Part shown: in pieces, positions 30,924 through 41,129 of the stretch
Numbering within the stretch: position 1 is the stretch's first letter
Layout: every line of letters begins with the position of its first letter
Assembly (NCBI RefSeq): GCF_003144245.1
Contig: NW_020289983.1
Location: 248,001 to 312,000, forward strand
Origin: Jaminaea rosea
Taxonomy: Eukaryota > Basidiomycota > Exobasidiomycetes > Microstromatales
Direction of reading: 5' to 3'
Length of the DNA: 64,000 nucleotides
The notes under the pieces: generated by a model
Databases searched by the model: none
Seen by the model: the letters and a program-made list of their open reading frames with translations, nothing else
What the model was told of the DNA's origin: nothing
Translations under genes and position numbers: made by a program

Positions 30924-33149
30924 ATGCTGTCGTGGCCAGCACTCGTTGCGCTCCTCGCTGCAGCCCTGCTGCAGCAGCAAGCGAACGCCGAGGCCCTCCG
31001 CTTGGGCAAGCCAGCCCCCTCGATGGGCCTCTCCTCTTCAACCTCGCAACGCTTTCCCTCTGACCTCCTCGCTCACCCGGCATTCAAGGTGCACTTCGAC
31101 GACCATGCCACTGTATCGAATGGAACGGCAGCAGCGTTGCTCGCAAAGAGTCGCGAAGCACATGGCAATGATTTAGCGGGATGGAATGCAGAGCAGGGAG
31201 AGAGGGGGGGGGAGCATCACATGCTCATCCATTCTTCGCCGCGCCAGGCGCACTTGTGCTCCCTTACTCCGCCAGCAATCTCGTCGTCCAGTGGCGCGTT
31301 TGATGTACAGTCTACTCTCACCCCAAGCACACTTCTCGCTGAGCGCCATCGCGTCATCGAGTCGGGACTGTCCCTCCTCGCACCACTCAAGGGGACCTGC
31401 CTCTACCATACTCTCGACTGGTTCACGTACTCTCTCTGCTTCGGTGAGAGCGTGCGCCAATTTAAAGCTATCGAGGCAACAGTGGGTCCGGGTAGAGTGC
31501 CAGCGCAAGACCCGAGCAAGGACGCATACGTGCTGGGCAGGTGGAAGAGGGAGCTAGAACGGGTAGGCGGGCGACTATGGGATGAACGCTCGGGGTCTAC
31601 CGCCGATCATCATGGTGGAGGCGATCTGTCCACTATGCGATCGCACGACGACCACGACTCCTCGAATGTCTCTTTGGACGACGACAATGGCACGGAGCTG
31701 ATGCAAACGATCCGCTTCGCCACCTCGGGCGTAGAGCAACGCTACCTCAGCCAAGTTTGGTCAGACGGCACCCTCTGCGACATCAACGATCAGCCGCGCA
31801 ACGTCGAGGTGCAGTACCACTGTAATCCTGCTCTTGTTCCGAGCTCGGCGAGCAGGATCGCGCTCATCAAGGAGACGACGACGTGTAGCTACGTGATGGT
31901 CGTGGAGACGGGTCTAATCTGTAGAGAAAGGGAATTGAAGGTTGGCAGGGAGCGTGGCGGGGAAAAGGGTGGAGAAGCGGTTGGGGAGTGGAAGTGTAGG
32001 CGCGTCGTCGAGGGCGAGACCGTCAAAGCTGTGGAGGATGCAGAGCGTGGTGAAGCGTCTCGAGGAGCTGATAAGGAGGATCGCCCCGTCGCAGAGCAGG
32101 AAACCTCGGCTCCTGCCGAAGAGGACCGCGACGCATACCTGCACACGACGAGCACATCACCCTGGCTTCCCTCCGCCGAAAACCCCACCGCCCTCAAGTC
32201 CGACGAGTATTACGCGCTGGACTGGGACGAAGAGGGCAACGCCCTTGTGGAGCCGATTGGCAGCTGGGCCGCCGATTGGATGCAGGCACAGGAAGAACAG
32301 GAGGCAGAGATGCGCGCTGCGGGGCGGGAGGAGGAGGGTGACCCAGAGGCGACGGCGAGGGAGCATTTGCAAGCGAGGCATAGAGCGGGCAAAAGGTTGA
32401 GAGAGCTGGTGGGACGGGGTGAGGGTCGGCGTGAGGGCGAAGCTCAAGGTGCTGGGCGAGAGGAGGGGCTGGAGGAATTGCTGTCGAAGATCCTCTTTGG
32501 AGGACAGGCGCAACAAGACGGAGCCGCTGTTGTTAATGACGGCGTCCGCGTCCACATACTCGATCAAGACGAGGCAGGGCAGCCTGTTGCTGGAGTAGCG
32601 GGACTACGTCGCGGCGAAGAAGGTGTTCCCATCGAGGCTCAAGATTTGCAAGCGGGCCTGGCTCGGGCAATCGAGTCGGAGCTCAACCGCATGAGAGGTA
32701 GAGCGAGCGGAGGGCAGGAGCAGCAGCAGCTAGAGCAAGCGCAAGCGCAGACACAAGACTCAACAGATTCAGCCGCCCAGAGCGTGATGGCGCAACGTCG
32801 CAAGGCGAGGCTCGACCGGCTAGCTGCGGCTCTCGTTGAGGGGATGCAGGGTCGCGGGGCTGAGGCGGACGGCGGCGGCGAGGAGGGAGGCGAGACTGTG
32901 CCTGCTGAAGGTGGAGCGGAGGAGCAACCTCAAGCCGCCCGCGTATTCGCAGAGCTCAATGCCCAAGCAAGGGGCCAGGCGTGGAGACCAAAGCCAGTCC
33001 CTGGTGCTCCGGGGCAGGTGGAGAGGGAAACCCTCGCAGAGAGGGCAGAGCGATTCTATCAAAATCGAGACGGGGATGGGGATGAGCAGGAGCAGAGTCA
33101 AGAGAGCGAGGCAAGTCATGGAGCGAGACGTGGGCACGATGAGCTGTGA
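30924..33149 (+). CDS. YOS9: OS-9 homolog, ER quality-control lectin
   Basis: An intronless frame of 741 residues from the ATG at 30924, chosen because it starts a clean signal peptide (SWPALVALLAAALLQQQANA). The MRH lectin domain spans about residues 157-333, with six cysteines in GTCLYHT, SLCFGES, GTLCDIN, YHCNP, TTCSYVMVV and GLICRE, enough for three disulfides. It binds trimmed N-glycans on misfolded proteins and hands them to the Hrd1 ubiquitin ligase for ERAD. The MRH domain is interrupted by a Asp/His/Ser-rich insert of about 50 residues. The C-terminal half is long, charged and Gln-rich. The protein ends exactly in HDEL, the ER retrieval signal, as in yeast Yos9. Confidence 0.9.
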   Translation: MLSWPALVALLAAALLQQQANAEALRLGKPAPSMGLSSSTSQRFPSDLLAHPAFKVHFDDHATVSNGTAAALLAKSREAHGNDLAGWNAEQGERGGEHHMLIHSSPRQAHLCSLTPPAISSSSGAFDVQSTLTPSTLLAERHRVIESGLSLLAPLKGTCLYHTLDWFTYSLCFGESVRQFKAIEATVGPGRVPAQDPSKDAYVLGRWKRELERVGGRLWDERSGSTADHHGGGDLSTMRSHDDHDSSNVSLDDDNGTELMQTIRFATSGVEQRYLSQVWSDGTLCDINDQPRNVEVQYHCNPALVPSSASRIALIKETTTCSYVMVVETGLICRERELKVGRERGGEKGGEAVGEWKCRRVVEGETVKAVEDAERGEASRGADKEDRPVAEQETSAPAEEDRDAYLHTTSTSPWLPSAENPTALKSDEYYALDWDEEGNALVEPIGSWAADWMQAQEEQEAEMRAAGREEEGDPEATAREHLQARHRAGKRLRELVGRGEGRREGEAQGAGREEGLEELLSKILFGGQAQQDGAAVVNDGVRVHILDQDEAGQPVAGVAGLRRGEEGVPIEAQDLQAGLARAIESELNRMRGRASGGQEQQQLEQAQAQTQDSTDSAAQSVMAQRRKARLDRLAAALVEGMQGRGAEADGGGEEGGETVPAEGGAEEQPQAARVFAELNAQARGQAWRPKPVPGAPGQVERETLAERAERFYQNRDGDGDEQEQSQESEASHGARRGHDEL

Positions 33150-34160
33150 GCTCAAGAGGTAGGCGTGTATCATAATACCATTGCGTTCGCCGATTGCGCC
33201 CGCCTTGTCTCTCTCCTTCTGAGTAGGCATCGTGGGGAAAGAAGACAAGAGCTGCCCTTCGCGTAGTCTGCAGAAGGTGAGTCTCCCTGGTCGGCGGTGC
33301 TATGTGCCGGACACAGGTGGCCACCAGCAGCGAGGGAACGGTTCGTCTGCTCGAATCCTTCGGAGCAGCATTCCGAGTGATTGTCGCCATCGCTCTTGCC
33401 GTCGCTCTTACGGTCACTCTCGCCTCTTTGTTGCTGCGCTCGGGCCGGCACGGAGCACCGTCGATGTTGGGCGCAATCTTTCTCGACGTATCACATCCGC
33501 TTTTGCCCTCGCGACGACGCTGGCGATGAGCTGGACGACACACGCTCGCAATCTTGTCATCCCTTCCATCTCTCCGTCTCTACCCCTCGTATCACCTCTC
33601 GCCCACTCCCCAACTCGCCTTCGCAGAGACCTCCGCAACTCACCACGCTGCCCGCGAGCCTTCGGCTCGCGGGCCTTCGGCTCGCGGGCCTTGATTCGCC
33701 AGTGAAGGCCAAAAGCACTCGCATCGCTGCCCCATTGTCTCTTCATCTTGCCTCGCCCTCTCTACTCGCACACCTGATGAAGATCAGGCAGGTCTCTGCC
33801 AAGGCGTAGAGGCGAGATCAGCATCAAGAGACCTTGCGAAGCACCACCATGCTACGCTACTGCTGTTGTGGAAACGGATACGCAAAGCTTATGGTAAGCT
33901 GCGCAGCAGATCAGTAGATTTGAGTCCGTGACTTCATGCTAAGCAAGCCTCCGTGGCCCCGCGTCTAGCGTTCCCCCTCCCTACAAGGTCGATCCACAAG
34001 CCATGGCAAGTGAAGCACATCGATTCAAAGTGATAAATCACAAGACAGGAAGCTGAAGAGGACACAAAGTCAGGCTCAAGAAGCTAGTTGGGCAAAGAGG
34101 GGGTCTGAGCGCAGGCTAGTCTAGCCCAGCCAAAGCTCAACAACCCAAAAGACCGACGCT
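33150..34160. other. intergenic, with one weak single-helix ORF
   Basis: About 1 kb without a supported gene. One 75-codon frame from an ATG at 33302 contains a hydrophobic stretch (FRVIVAIALAVALTVTLASLLL) that could be a membrane helix, but it has no homologue I know and no clear splice partners. A perfect hairpin and a 15-bp direct repeat lie at 33651-33688. Confidence 0.4.
33651..33692. repeat. GC-rich hairpin with a 15-bp direct repeat
   Basis: CCCGCGAGCC at 33651-33660 pairs perfectly with GGCTCGCGGG at 33664-33673 around a 3-nt loop. The unit CCTTCGGCTCGCGGG occurs twice back to back (33659-33673 and 33674-33688), followed by another CCTT. Confidence 0.8.
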
Positions 34161-35135
34161 ATGGCTACCGCAGAGTGGATGCGCGGAATATCGCCCCTCG
34201 AAGACCACGCCACTCCTACCACTGTCGTCATGAAAGCCCTCTCGAAGCAAGGAGTAGCTCAAGCGCTCGGGCAGGGCAAAAGCCTTGATCAACTTCCGTG
34301 ACGATCCGGGCCCCAGGTCGAAGCTGTGCAAGACGGTCAAGACAGCGGTGCGCAGACAGAAGGGCAACGACGAGCTTGCGCAGTACTACGCGGCCGGCTC
34401 CATTACGGACGACTCGTGAGTGTAGCTCGATGCTAGCGAGTCGCGCACAGCAGCCCTCAACTCACGCTCCATGACCGCACAACCTTCTCGCTCGCGGCCT
34501 GCGCCTAAGGCTTCGACCAGGTAAGCACAGAAGCATGTCAGTGTCACAGCGCCGCATGCCTGACCATCAGTCTCCCTGTTTTGCCTGCTCAGCCATCATC
34601 ACGTGCACAGGGACTTCAGGCCGCCGGTAGCGAGATCCAGCAAGACGTGAGGCAGCTCAGATGATGCAGTGCGCCCTCAGCGAGGGGCAGGGCCGATTCT
34701 CACTGATCATGCTGCTACTGCCGCCCTCATCGCGGTAGGACCCTAGACGATCCCTTCCACCGTCGCACTTCCCCGTGAGAACGCAGAGCTCATCTGACGT
34801 TCAAGTGAGGCAGTGTTGACACCCACTCCTCTTCGCCCCGCCGCTACACTGCACCGCTTTCTACGCCGGGTGCGTTGCATTCGCTCAGTGGCCCCTTCCT
34901 CTCCGGTCTTGGCCGCAAGGCCGTGAAAAGACGCGCAGATGCAGGCAAGACGGGAGATGAGCTGTCATCAAGGGCATGCGAATATCTCGATATGTCATTG
35001 CGATCAAGTCTCAATTCCCCTCGATCACCATCGGCAAGCTGTCTCAATCTCCGGCCTACCGTTACCCCCGCGAGCCCTCTCTGCTACGGTATTGTGGAAT
35101 CGAGCTGCCATCTTCAACAAGCCCTGCGGAAGTGC
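34161..35135 (+). pseudogene. decayed leftmost unit of the HNH-like array
   Basis: At 34161-34415 translated fragments (TAEWMRGISPLEDHATPTT and later KLCKTVKTAVRRQKGNDEL) resemble the segment ISEWAELEKKAPVTQADVLT and what follows it in the next unit. They end at a GTGAGT donor in the same phase as there. At about 35005-35135 a fragment with RYPREPSLLRYCGIELPSS resembles the C-terminal block of the other units. No CxxC core is recognisable between them, and the frame is broken more than once. It is a remnant, not an expressed gene. The alignment is by eye and weak in places. Confidence 0.45.
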
Positions 35136-35159
35136 CCATCTCCTGCAGCGCTGCCAGCA

Positions 35160-35573
35160 CATTCTCGCAGACAGCGTGGAGACGTGGTCGGAGCGAGCGG
35201 ATACCTGTCTGGGGGAGGGGACCTGCAAGTCAGTATGGGTCGGGCATGTTCCGGACGGATATAAGACAAAGATGCACAACCACGACAAGGCAGCAAGGCT
35301 GGCTCTCTTCGAAGGCATCCTCAGCAGGGCACAGGGCTCCCGCAGCCACACATTGGAGAGCTTCAGGCGCAGGTACCCGTAGCGGCACCCAAGCATCAAC
35401 AAGATACTAGACGCAGCCGAGGCTGCCCTTTCTGATCGCCGGCCCTTTCCCGCCCATCCGCCAGCTTTTCCTCCCCTCCTCTTCCCCAACGACGTCATCA
35501 AGCGTGACGCTGAAGTCGACGCAACTGTGTGTCAAGAAGATCTGGGGACGAGAAAGCAGCGTTGCGCGGGGCG
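35160..35573 (+). pseudogene. N-terminal remnant of the middle HNH-like unit
   Basis: Fragments ERADTCLGEG, VWVGHVPDGYKTK, SFRRRYP and FPPLLFPNDVIKRD match, in order, MRKDTCLASE, MWAGRCGDAKDDK, SFKRNWP and FPPTMFPNEARSD of the next unit. They are not in one continuous frame with the open part that begins at 35574. The intact gene at 35574 may therefore be a shortened survivor of a longer ancestor. Confidence 0.5.
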
Positions 35574-36877
35574 ATGAAGTTCTGGGGCACGCCAGGACTG
35601 AGGGCGGCTTACAAGGACGTGCAGCTCACGCACATCCTGAACGCTCTCTTGCTCCAAGACATGAACAAGGCTGGATGGCGCCAGCTTAAAGGGCTGACGG
35701 CGAGCGAGCGTGGGGGCGCAATTAGCGAGTGGGCAGAGCTCGAGAAGAAAGCCCCCGTCACCCAGGCGGACGTCTTGACTCCGGAGCAGCTTCAGCGTCT
35801 CGCGGCCAAATCCAAGGAGAGAGGCAAAGAATTCCGGGCAAAGGGGACGTTCGCCAACGCACCGCTCAAGGCGACGCACGCGGCGAAGGGGACGATTCTC
35901 AGGGTGCTGTGCCGTGGCGCCGCCGACAAAGAAGGCCCCAAGAAGGGCAGCCAGGAGTCGGAGCAGCTGGTCGGGTGAGTGACAGCGCATCTACGTGTAA
36001 GGACAAAGTCGTAGTAATTCGTGAGGAGACAAGAGAGGAGGACGAGTCTACACGGGAGATAGGAGCGAGGCGACGGAACGGACGGTCCGACTGCACACTA
36101 GTACGCCCGCTGACGGTACAATCGCTCACTGGCCTCGCTCTCTCTTGTCTGCGCGCTTGTAGGACCCTCTACGCGGCCTTCCGCCACGTCATCGGCGGGG
36201 CCCACTGCGAGTACTGCGGCGTCGAGCTGACGATGCTGCAGCTCACAAAGGAGGGCGTCAGGCAGCGCAAGGCCTCTGGCGCTGTGGGAAGAGCCAACTT
36301 CCCTTTCAACCTCTCGCTCGACCGTCGAGACCCTGGGCGCTTGGGAGGGCACTATGCCCTGAACAACCTGGCGGTGGTGAGTTGAGCCCGACGCACAGCC
36401 TGCGACTGGCCGCAAATGACGCACATCTCCTCGCTCCTCTCCTCGCAGTGCTGCAAGGGCTGTGACATGACCAACTTCGGCTTCAAAGTCGACAACTTCT
36501 TGGTCATGATGGGCAAGATCGTCGACGAGGCCGACACGCGGGTCGACGACAAAGGCAACCTCTGCTCTCCTCCTCGGGCCCGCCCGCACATTGGGCCGCG
36601 AAACGACGTGTACCTGCGGCAATGGGCCGAGCAGCGTATGTCATCGAAGGAGAATCTCACAAGCAGGCAGCGGAAAGCAGGCAACATGACGGCCGGCGAT
36701 CTGTACAGTCTCGCTCGGGAGCGGTACGCCGGAAACGGCCATTACTTCGACGTCTCCGGTCTTGTCGTTCCGCTCTGCCTCGCCGACGTCAACCGTGTCA
36801 GCTCTGCTCATAAATACGATCGGGACAGAAGGTGCCAAGTACTATCGAATGCGCAAGGACACCTGCCTGGCTTCTGA
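35574..36877 (+). CDS. HNH-like zinc-domain protein, unknown role
   Basis: Three exons, 35574-35974, 36163-36376 and 36449-36877, with canonical GT-AG ends, give an open frame of 347 residues. The core is HCEYCGVEL at about residues 148-156, then NFPFNLSLDRRDPGRLGGHY, NN and CCKGC, about 75 residues in all. This is the CxxC ... DR ... N ... CxxC layout of zinc-ribbon HNH / endonuclease VII-like (beta-beta-alpha metal) domains. The usual catalytic His of HNH is not obvious, Asp-Arg standing in its place, so nuclease activity is uncertain. A C-terminal block (YAGNGHYFDVSGLVVPL) is shared with the neighbouring units. I know no named fungal gene of this build. The start at 35574 is the first ATG in the open frame; conserved sequence upstream is out of frame, so the gene may be truncated. 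Confidence 0.5.
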
Positions 36878-38612
36878 GACGATACCGTGGTCTGAGCAAC
36901 ACCGAATGTGGGCTGGCCGCTGCGGCGATGCAAAGGACGACAAACAGACTCGCATCAAGGCACGCAAGAAGCTTCTGACAGAATGCGAGGCCGCGACAGT
37001 GTCGGTAAGGGTGCGGTGGACCGCCCTCTGACACTAGCTTCCGCGCACGCTATGAGCGACACTGCTGACTCAAGCCTCGTTCGCAACAGTTCAAGAGGAA
37101 CTGGCCCCGCTCGTCCGTCCACGAGTCCGTGTGGCAAGTCGTCGAGCTGGCCTCGCGATTCGCACACAACTCCGGTCCGCCCATCCCAATCAGGTCCGTC
37201 TTCCCTCCCACGATGTTCCCTAACGAGGCCAGGAGTGACAGGGTCGACACGGAGAAGTGCGCCGCGCATTTGCCCACTCAGCTCCCGGCGCTGCGTGCTG
37301 CGATGAATCGAATGGGCAGGGAGGCCTTCCGTGCGGCCTACGGGCACCACCAAATCACGTACATGTTGGACACCATCCTTGAAGCCGACCCACACAGGCC
37401 GAAATGGTCTGAATTGCGCTCCATCGATGACGAAATCCGACTGGACGGTATTTGCAGGTCAGAAAGCAGGATGTCTTCGACGAGCGCCAACTGAAGGCCT
37501 TCGGAGACGCTTCGCGCCTGCGTGGACAAGACATGAGGGCTCGCGAGTCGGCCTTCACCAATGTCTACGAGGGTGCGAGGTACTTCCTGCTGGTCGCGTG
37601 CCAAGACGCGGCCAAGCGCGACGGCCTGAAGCGGAGCAGCGACGAATGGCGGAGGAAGACCTAGTGAGCTCAGTCTGTCTCGTCATGACCACGCGCGCTC
37701 GCTAATGCCTCAATCTTTGTTGGTCCGACAGGGACTCGTACGCTTACTTCAAGTTCGTGCTGGCAGGTACCCGCAAGTGCAAGCACTGCGGCTCTGTGCT
37801 GGCCATGCACAGGCTCAGCCGGGTTGAACGCCAGATGAGGAAGGACGAGAGGATCCGGGAACAAGCGAACTTCCCGTTCAACGTCTCACTGGATCGCCGA
37901 GTACCCGGACGCCTGGACGGCAAGTACTGCGTGATTGATCAAGGTCACAACGTCGACGTCGTCTGCAAGGGCTGCAACTTCGTCAAGAGCGGCTTCCCCA
38001 CGGACAGTCTCATCATGCGATTATGAAAAATCGCCAAAGACGCAACGGTGCAACTCGACGCCAAGGCCTTCCTCGTCGCCAAGCCCTCCTCCTACAAACT
38101 CACGAAGGCAGACAAAGCGTGGCTGGCGGAATGGGCGAGGGCACGGGGGGAGACCCTGAGGGCCAACCATCGTGGGACTTGGAAGAATGGTGACTTGACG
38201 AGCGCACAGCTCCTCAAGATCGTATCATCGCGGTGAGTGCTGTGCTATGCATCACACGCGTGTCTCCTCACTGACCGCCCATACTCTCTCTTCACGTCAA
38301 CATGCGTTGCCATCGCCAGGTACGTGGGCAATGGACTCTACCGAGATCCGAGCGGACTCGAACTGCCTTTGCACTTCGCCGACATCGACAGGTTAAACCC
38401 ATTTGACTAGTACTATGCCAACAACGCTCGCCTCCTCTACCGTCCATTCAAGTACCTCCGAGGCAATTCAGAGAGCGACGAGCACCTTGAAATCGGTCCT
38501 CGCCTTTTTAAAACTAGTGGTGGTTGCGAACCTACTATGCGAACGCAGCGAGAAACCTGTTACGTATTCTCGCTTGAACCTGCCTAGTCCCTGTGATTGT
38601 ACATTGATTCTT
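36816..38612 (+). pseudogene. decayed right-hand unit of the HNH-like array
   Basis: This unit holds all parts in order. They are MRKDTCLASE and MWAGRCGDAKDDK (36850-37015), SFKRNWPRSS after an intron-like gap, FPPTMFPNEARSD, FRAAYGHHQITYMLD and FDERQLKAFGDASRL. The core follows near 37780: KCKHCGSVL, NFPFNVSLDRRVPGRLDGKY, HN and VVCKGCN. Then come a charged helical part, a further intron and YVGNGLYRDPSGLELPL near 38330. The frame is interrupted at several points, so no full-length protein is predicted. The core residues are nevertheless well kept, which suggests that decay is recent relative to the duplication. Sequence like the DTCL block of a further unit follows at about 38530-38600. Confidence 0.55.
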
Positions 38613-38820
38613 GTATTATGAATGATGACACATCTATGGGGGTCAAACGATTGAAGCATCAAGTGATGGGTCGGTCGAAAGCGGTGAGGCATTCCTCCTC
38701 GCGAGTGGCCTTTACGAGGAGAAGCAGCGCAGAATGTCACGATCGACTGCGTGCTGCTGCTGCTGCTGCTGATGTTCCACTCCTCACCTTACCCACTTGC
38801 GGCTCGCTCATAATTCCCCT
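38613..38820. other. 3' flank of asparagine synthetase
   Basis: About 200 bp between the decayed array and the ASN stop, including a short (CTG)n microsatellite at about 38753-38769. No gene. Confidence 0.45.
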
Positions 38821-41129
38821 TTACTTCGCAGCTCTCGCTTCGGCCTGCCATCCGGCGTGCTCAGTGTGGATCGCTTGCGCTCTAGTGGGAAGAGAAGCGT
38901 GTCATGAGTCAGCAAATGAAAACAATGATCGAGAATGGACAGATGGAGCTTACCTTCCGCTTGGGTCGCTAGGAACGCCCTGTTGAGGCGGAGACGGCGA
39001 AGTAGGAGGCAAGCGGTGGGGGCCAATGGTCAGCAATAGAATCGGTCGCCGGTGCTAGGCAGATCAGAATCAACCGAGTAAACTTACCCAGCTGCTCTTC
39101 GGAATCCACTTCTTGACCGTCGATGCTGCTGCTGAAGAAGGGAAATGGGCCTCGAAGAGCTCTCTGTAATGGTAGGCTTCCTTGGTGTCGGGGGTGAGAT
39201 GAGGGAATCGCTCGGCGGCTTTCTGCATCTGCTCGTCGCTGATGACCTTCTCAGCATGCTCTCGCAGCGTATCTATATGCTTATGGCCCACTCCGTCGGA
39301 GAACTGGGTTTTCGAAAGCATGAGGTTGAGAGAGAGAGAGAGAGAGAGATGGTGATCAGCGAGATGCTCGACGAGGAAGGCGAAGACGTGAGAAAAGCCG
39401 GTGGCTCGTGCGTTGCACCGAGCGCTCGCGTGGCCACTTCCGCCCACTCCAAGCCGTGGCTGCGAATACGAGCTATAGATCGTCGTTCGCTCGCTGCCTC
39501 ACTCACCTGCTCCTTTTGTCTCCAAAGAATTGAGTCGGGCAGGTAAGGCTTGTCATCGCCCTCAGGCGTAAGGGCGAAAGCCTCGCGCAGAATGTGTTTC
39601 TCCATAATTGGCCTGCCGTTCTTGTCCATAGCCTGCTCCTTGCCCTTGGCGAACATTTTCTCCTTTGCATCGATGTCGAGGGAGACTTTGACCATTTGCT
39701 TGTCGAGGAACGGAACTCTGGCCTCCAGGCCCCAGCTCATCGTTGACTTGAAGACGGGGTGGGGGGGAGGGGGGTTAGGCGGCGTGAGTACTACCGCTCA
39801 CAGTGCTGATCACGCGCATCGACTCACCTTGTTAGCTCGCAAGCAGTCTGCAGTGTGCAAGTTCTTGACTCGACTGACACACTCTGAATGAAACTCATCA
39901 GCGTTAGGAGCGGCGTGGAAGTAGAGGTATCCGCCGTACAATTCGTCTGACCCCTCGCCGGAGAGAACCATCTTGACTCCCATAGCCTTGATCTTGCGGG
40001 AGAGAAGGTACATGGGGGTGGAGGCGCGGACAGTGGTCACATCGAAGGTCTCGAGGTGGTAGATGACGTCGGAGATAGCATCAAGCGCCTCTTGGGTAGT
40101 GAAGGTGTGCTCGTGATGGACGGTCCCCAGGTACTCGGCGGCCTGACGCGCAGCAATGAGGTCTGGCGCGCCCGGCAACCCGATAGAGAACGAATGCAGA
40201 CGTGGCCAAGCTGCCAAGGTCTCCATCTCATCCTGAGGGATATCATTACCAGCAGCTGCCTGTCGCGAGGCTTTCCTCTGCTCATACCGCTGCCTTTGCG
40301 CCTCTGCGACCTTGTTCGTCTCGCGCGCCGCAATGGCCGCGATCAAGCTCGAGTCCAGACCACCTGAGAGCAAAACGCCATAGGGAACCTCGGACATGAG
40401 ACGCTTGCGCACAGCAGCTTCGAGCGTCTCGCGGATCAACTTCAAGTCCGCGGGTGTAGTCGGACGAGGAGCACCCTCGGCATCATCGTTGATCCAGCGC
40501 GGGTTGTAGTAGCGTTGCAGTTCTTGGCCCTGAGGCTTGGAGCTGTCCCAGTAGTGTCCAGGAGGGAAGCCGTGGATCTCGTCGCATTCGCCTTCAAGGG
40601 CCTTGAGCTCGGAGGAGACCCAGACAGCGCCGGGGACCTTTGAGGAGCGACCGTAGTAGAGGGTCGTGATGCCGATGGGGTCGCGGGCGGCAATCATGCG
40701 CGAGGGAGTGACGCTAGTGTCGACGAGAGTGAAAGAGAACATGCCGTCCAGGAGAGAGGCGAATGGCGTAGCCTCCTCGCCCTTCTCCTCGGCAGCCTTT
40801 TGCTCGCCGTAGAGGTGCAACAGGACCTCGCAGTCCGAGTGAGTCTTGAATGAGGCGTTGGGGTCCTTGAGGTTCTTGCGGAGGAGGCGATGGTTGTAGA
40901 TCTCGCCATTGACGGCGAGCACGAGCTTACCATCCTCGCTGACGAGGGGCTGGGCGCCCGTGTCGACGCCTACGATGGCCAAGCGCTCGTGGCAGAGTAC
41001 CGAGTCTTCAGTGACGACGCAGCCACTCCAGTCGGGGCCGCGATGACGCTGGCAGCGACTCAATTGGAGGGCTCGGCCGCGATACGAGGCCGGGTCAGGG
41101 ATGCGGTGAACGCCAAAGATGCCGCACAT
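38821..41129 (-). CDS. ASN: asparagine synthetase (glutamine-hydrolysing)
   Basis: Five exons on the reverse strand, 41129-39828, 39746-39507, 39303-39088, 38979-38954 and 38881-38821, encode 614 residues. The N-terminal Ntn glutaminase begins MCGIFGVHR, with Cys2 as nucleophile, and includes RHRGPDWSG and NGEIYNH. The synthetase domain has the PPi loop [25 protein letters not shown] and [12 protein letters not shown]. The enzyme makes asparagine from aspartate, ATP and glutamine in the cytosol. Exon 4 is only 26 nt; with exon 5 it gives the conserved tail [16 protein letters not shown], found only when both short exons are spliced. Intron 2 carries a (GA)n run at about 39328-39349, a pyrimidine tract on the sense strand. 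Divergent from RSP5 across about 530 bp. Confidence 0.95.

Larger units (their letters stand above)
34161..38612 (+). repeat. tandem array of HNH-like gene units, mostly decayed
   Basis: Translated segments recur with a period of about 1.65-1.7 kb. A block containing DTCL or a variant occurs at about 35195, 36850 and 38550. A block of pattern GNGxYxDxSGLxxPLxxAD occurs at about 36730 and 38330, with a weaker copy (YCGIELPSS) near 35090. A CxxC...SLDRR...CKGC core occurs at about 36200 and 37780. A phase-2 donor follows the same segment in two units. The units are far apart in sequence, so the duplications look old. Family and function are discussed under the individual units. Confidence 0.65.

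Noticed and set aside
33302-33529. 75-codon ORF with a hydrophobic stretch
   Set aside because: No homology, weak context and no splice partner; kept only as a remark in the intergenic entry.
34161-38612. Array as an LTR retroelement, LINE or DNA transposon
   Set aside because: No reverse transcriptase, integrase or transposase motif, no terminal repeats seen, and the units contain spliceosomal introns.
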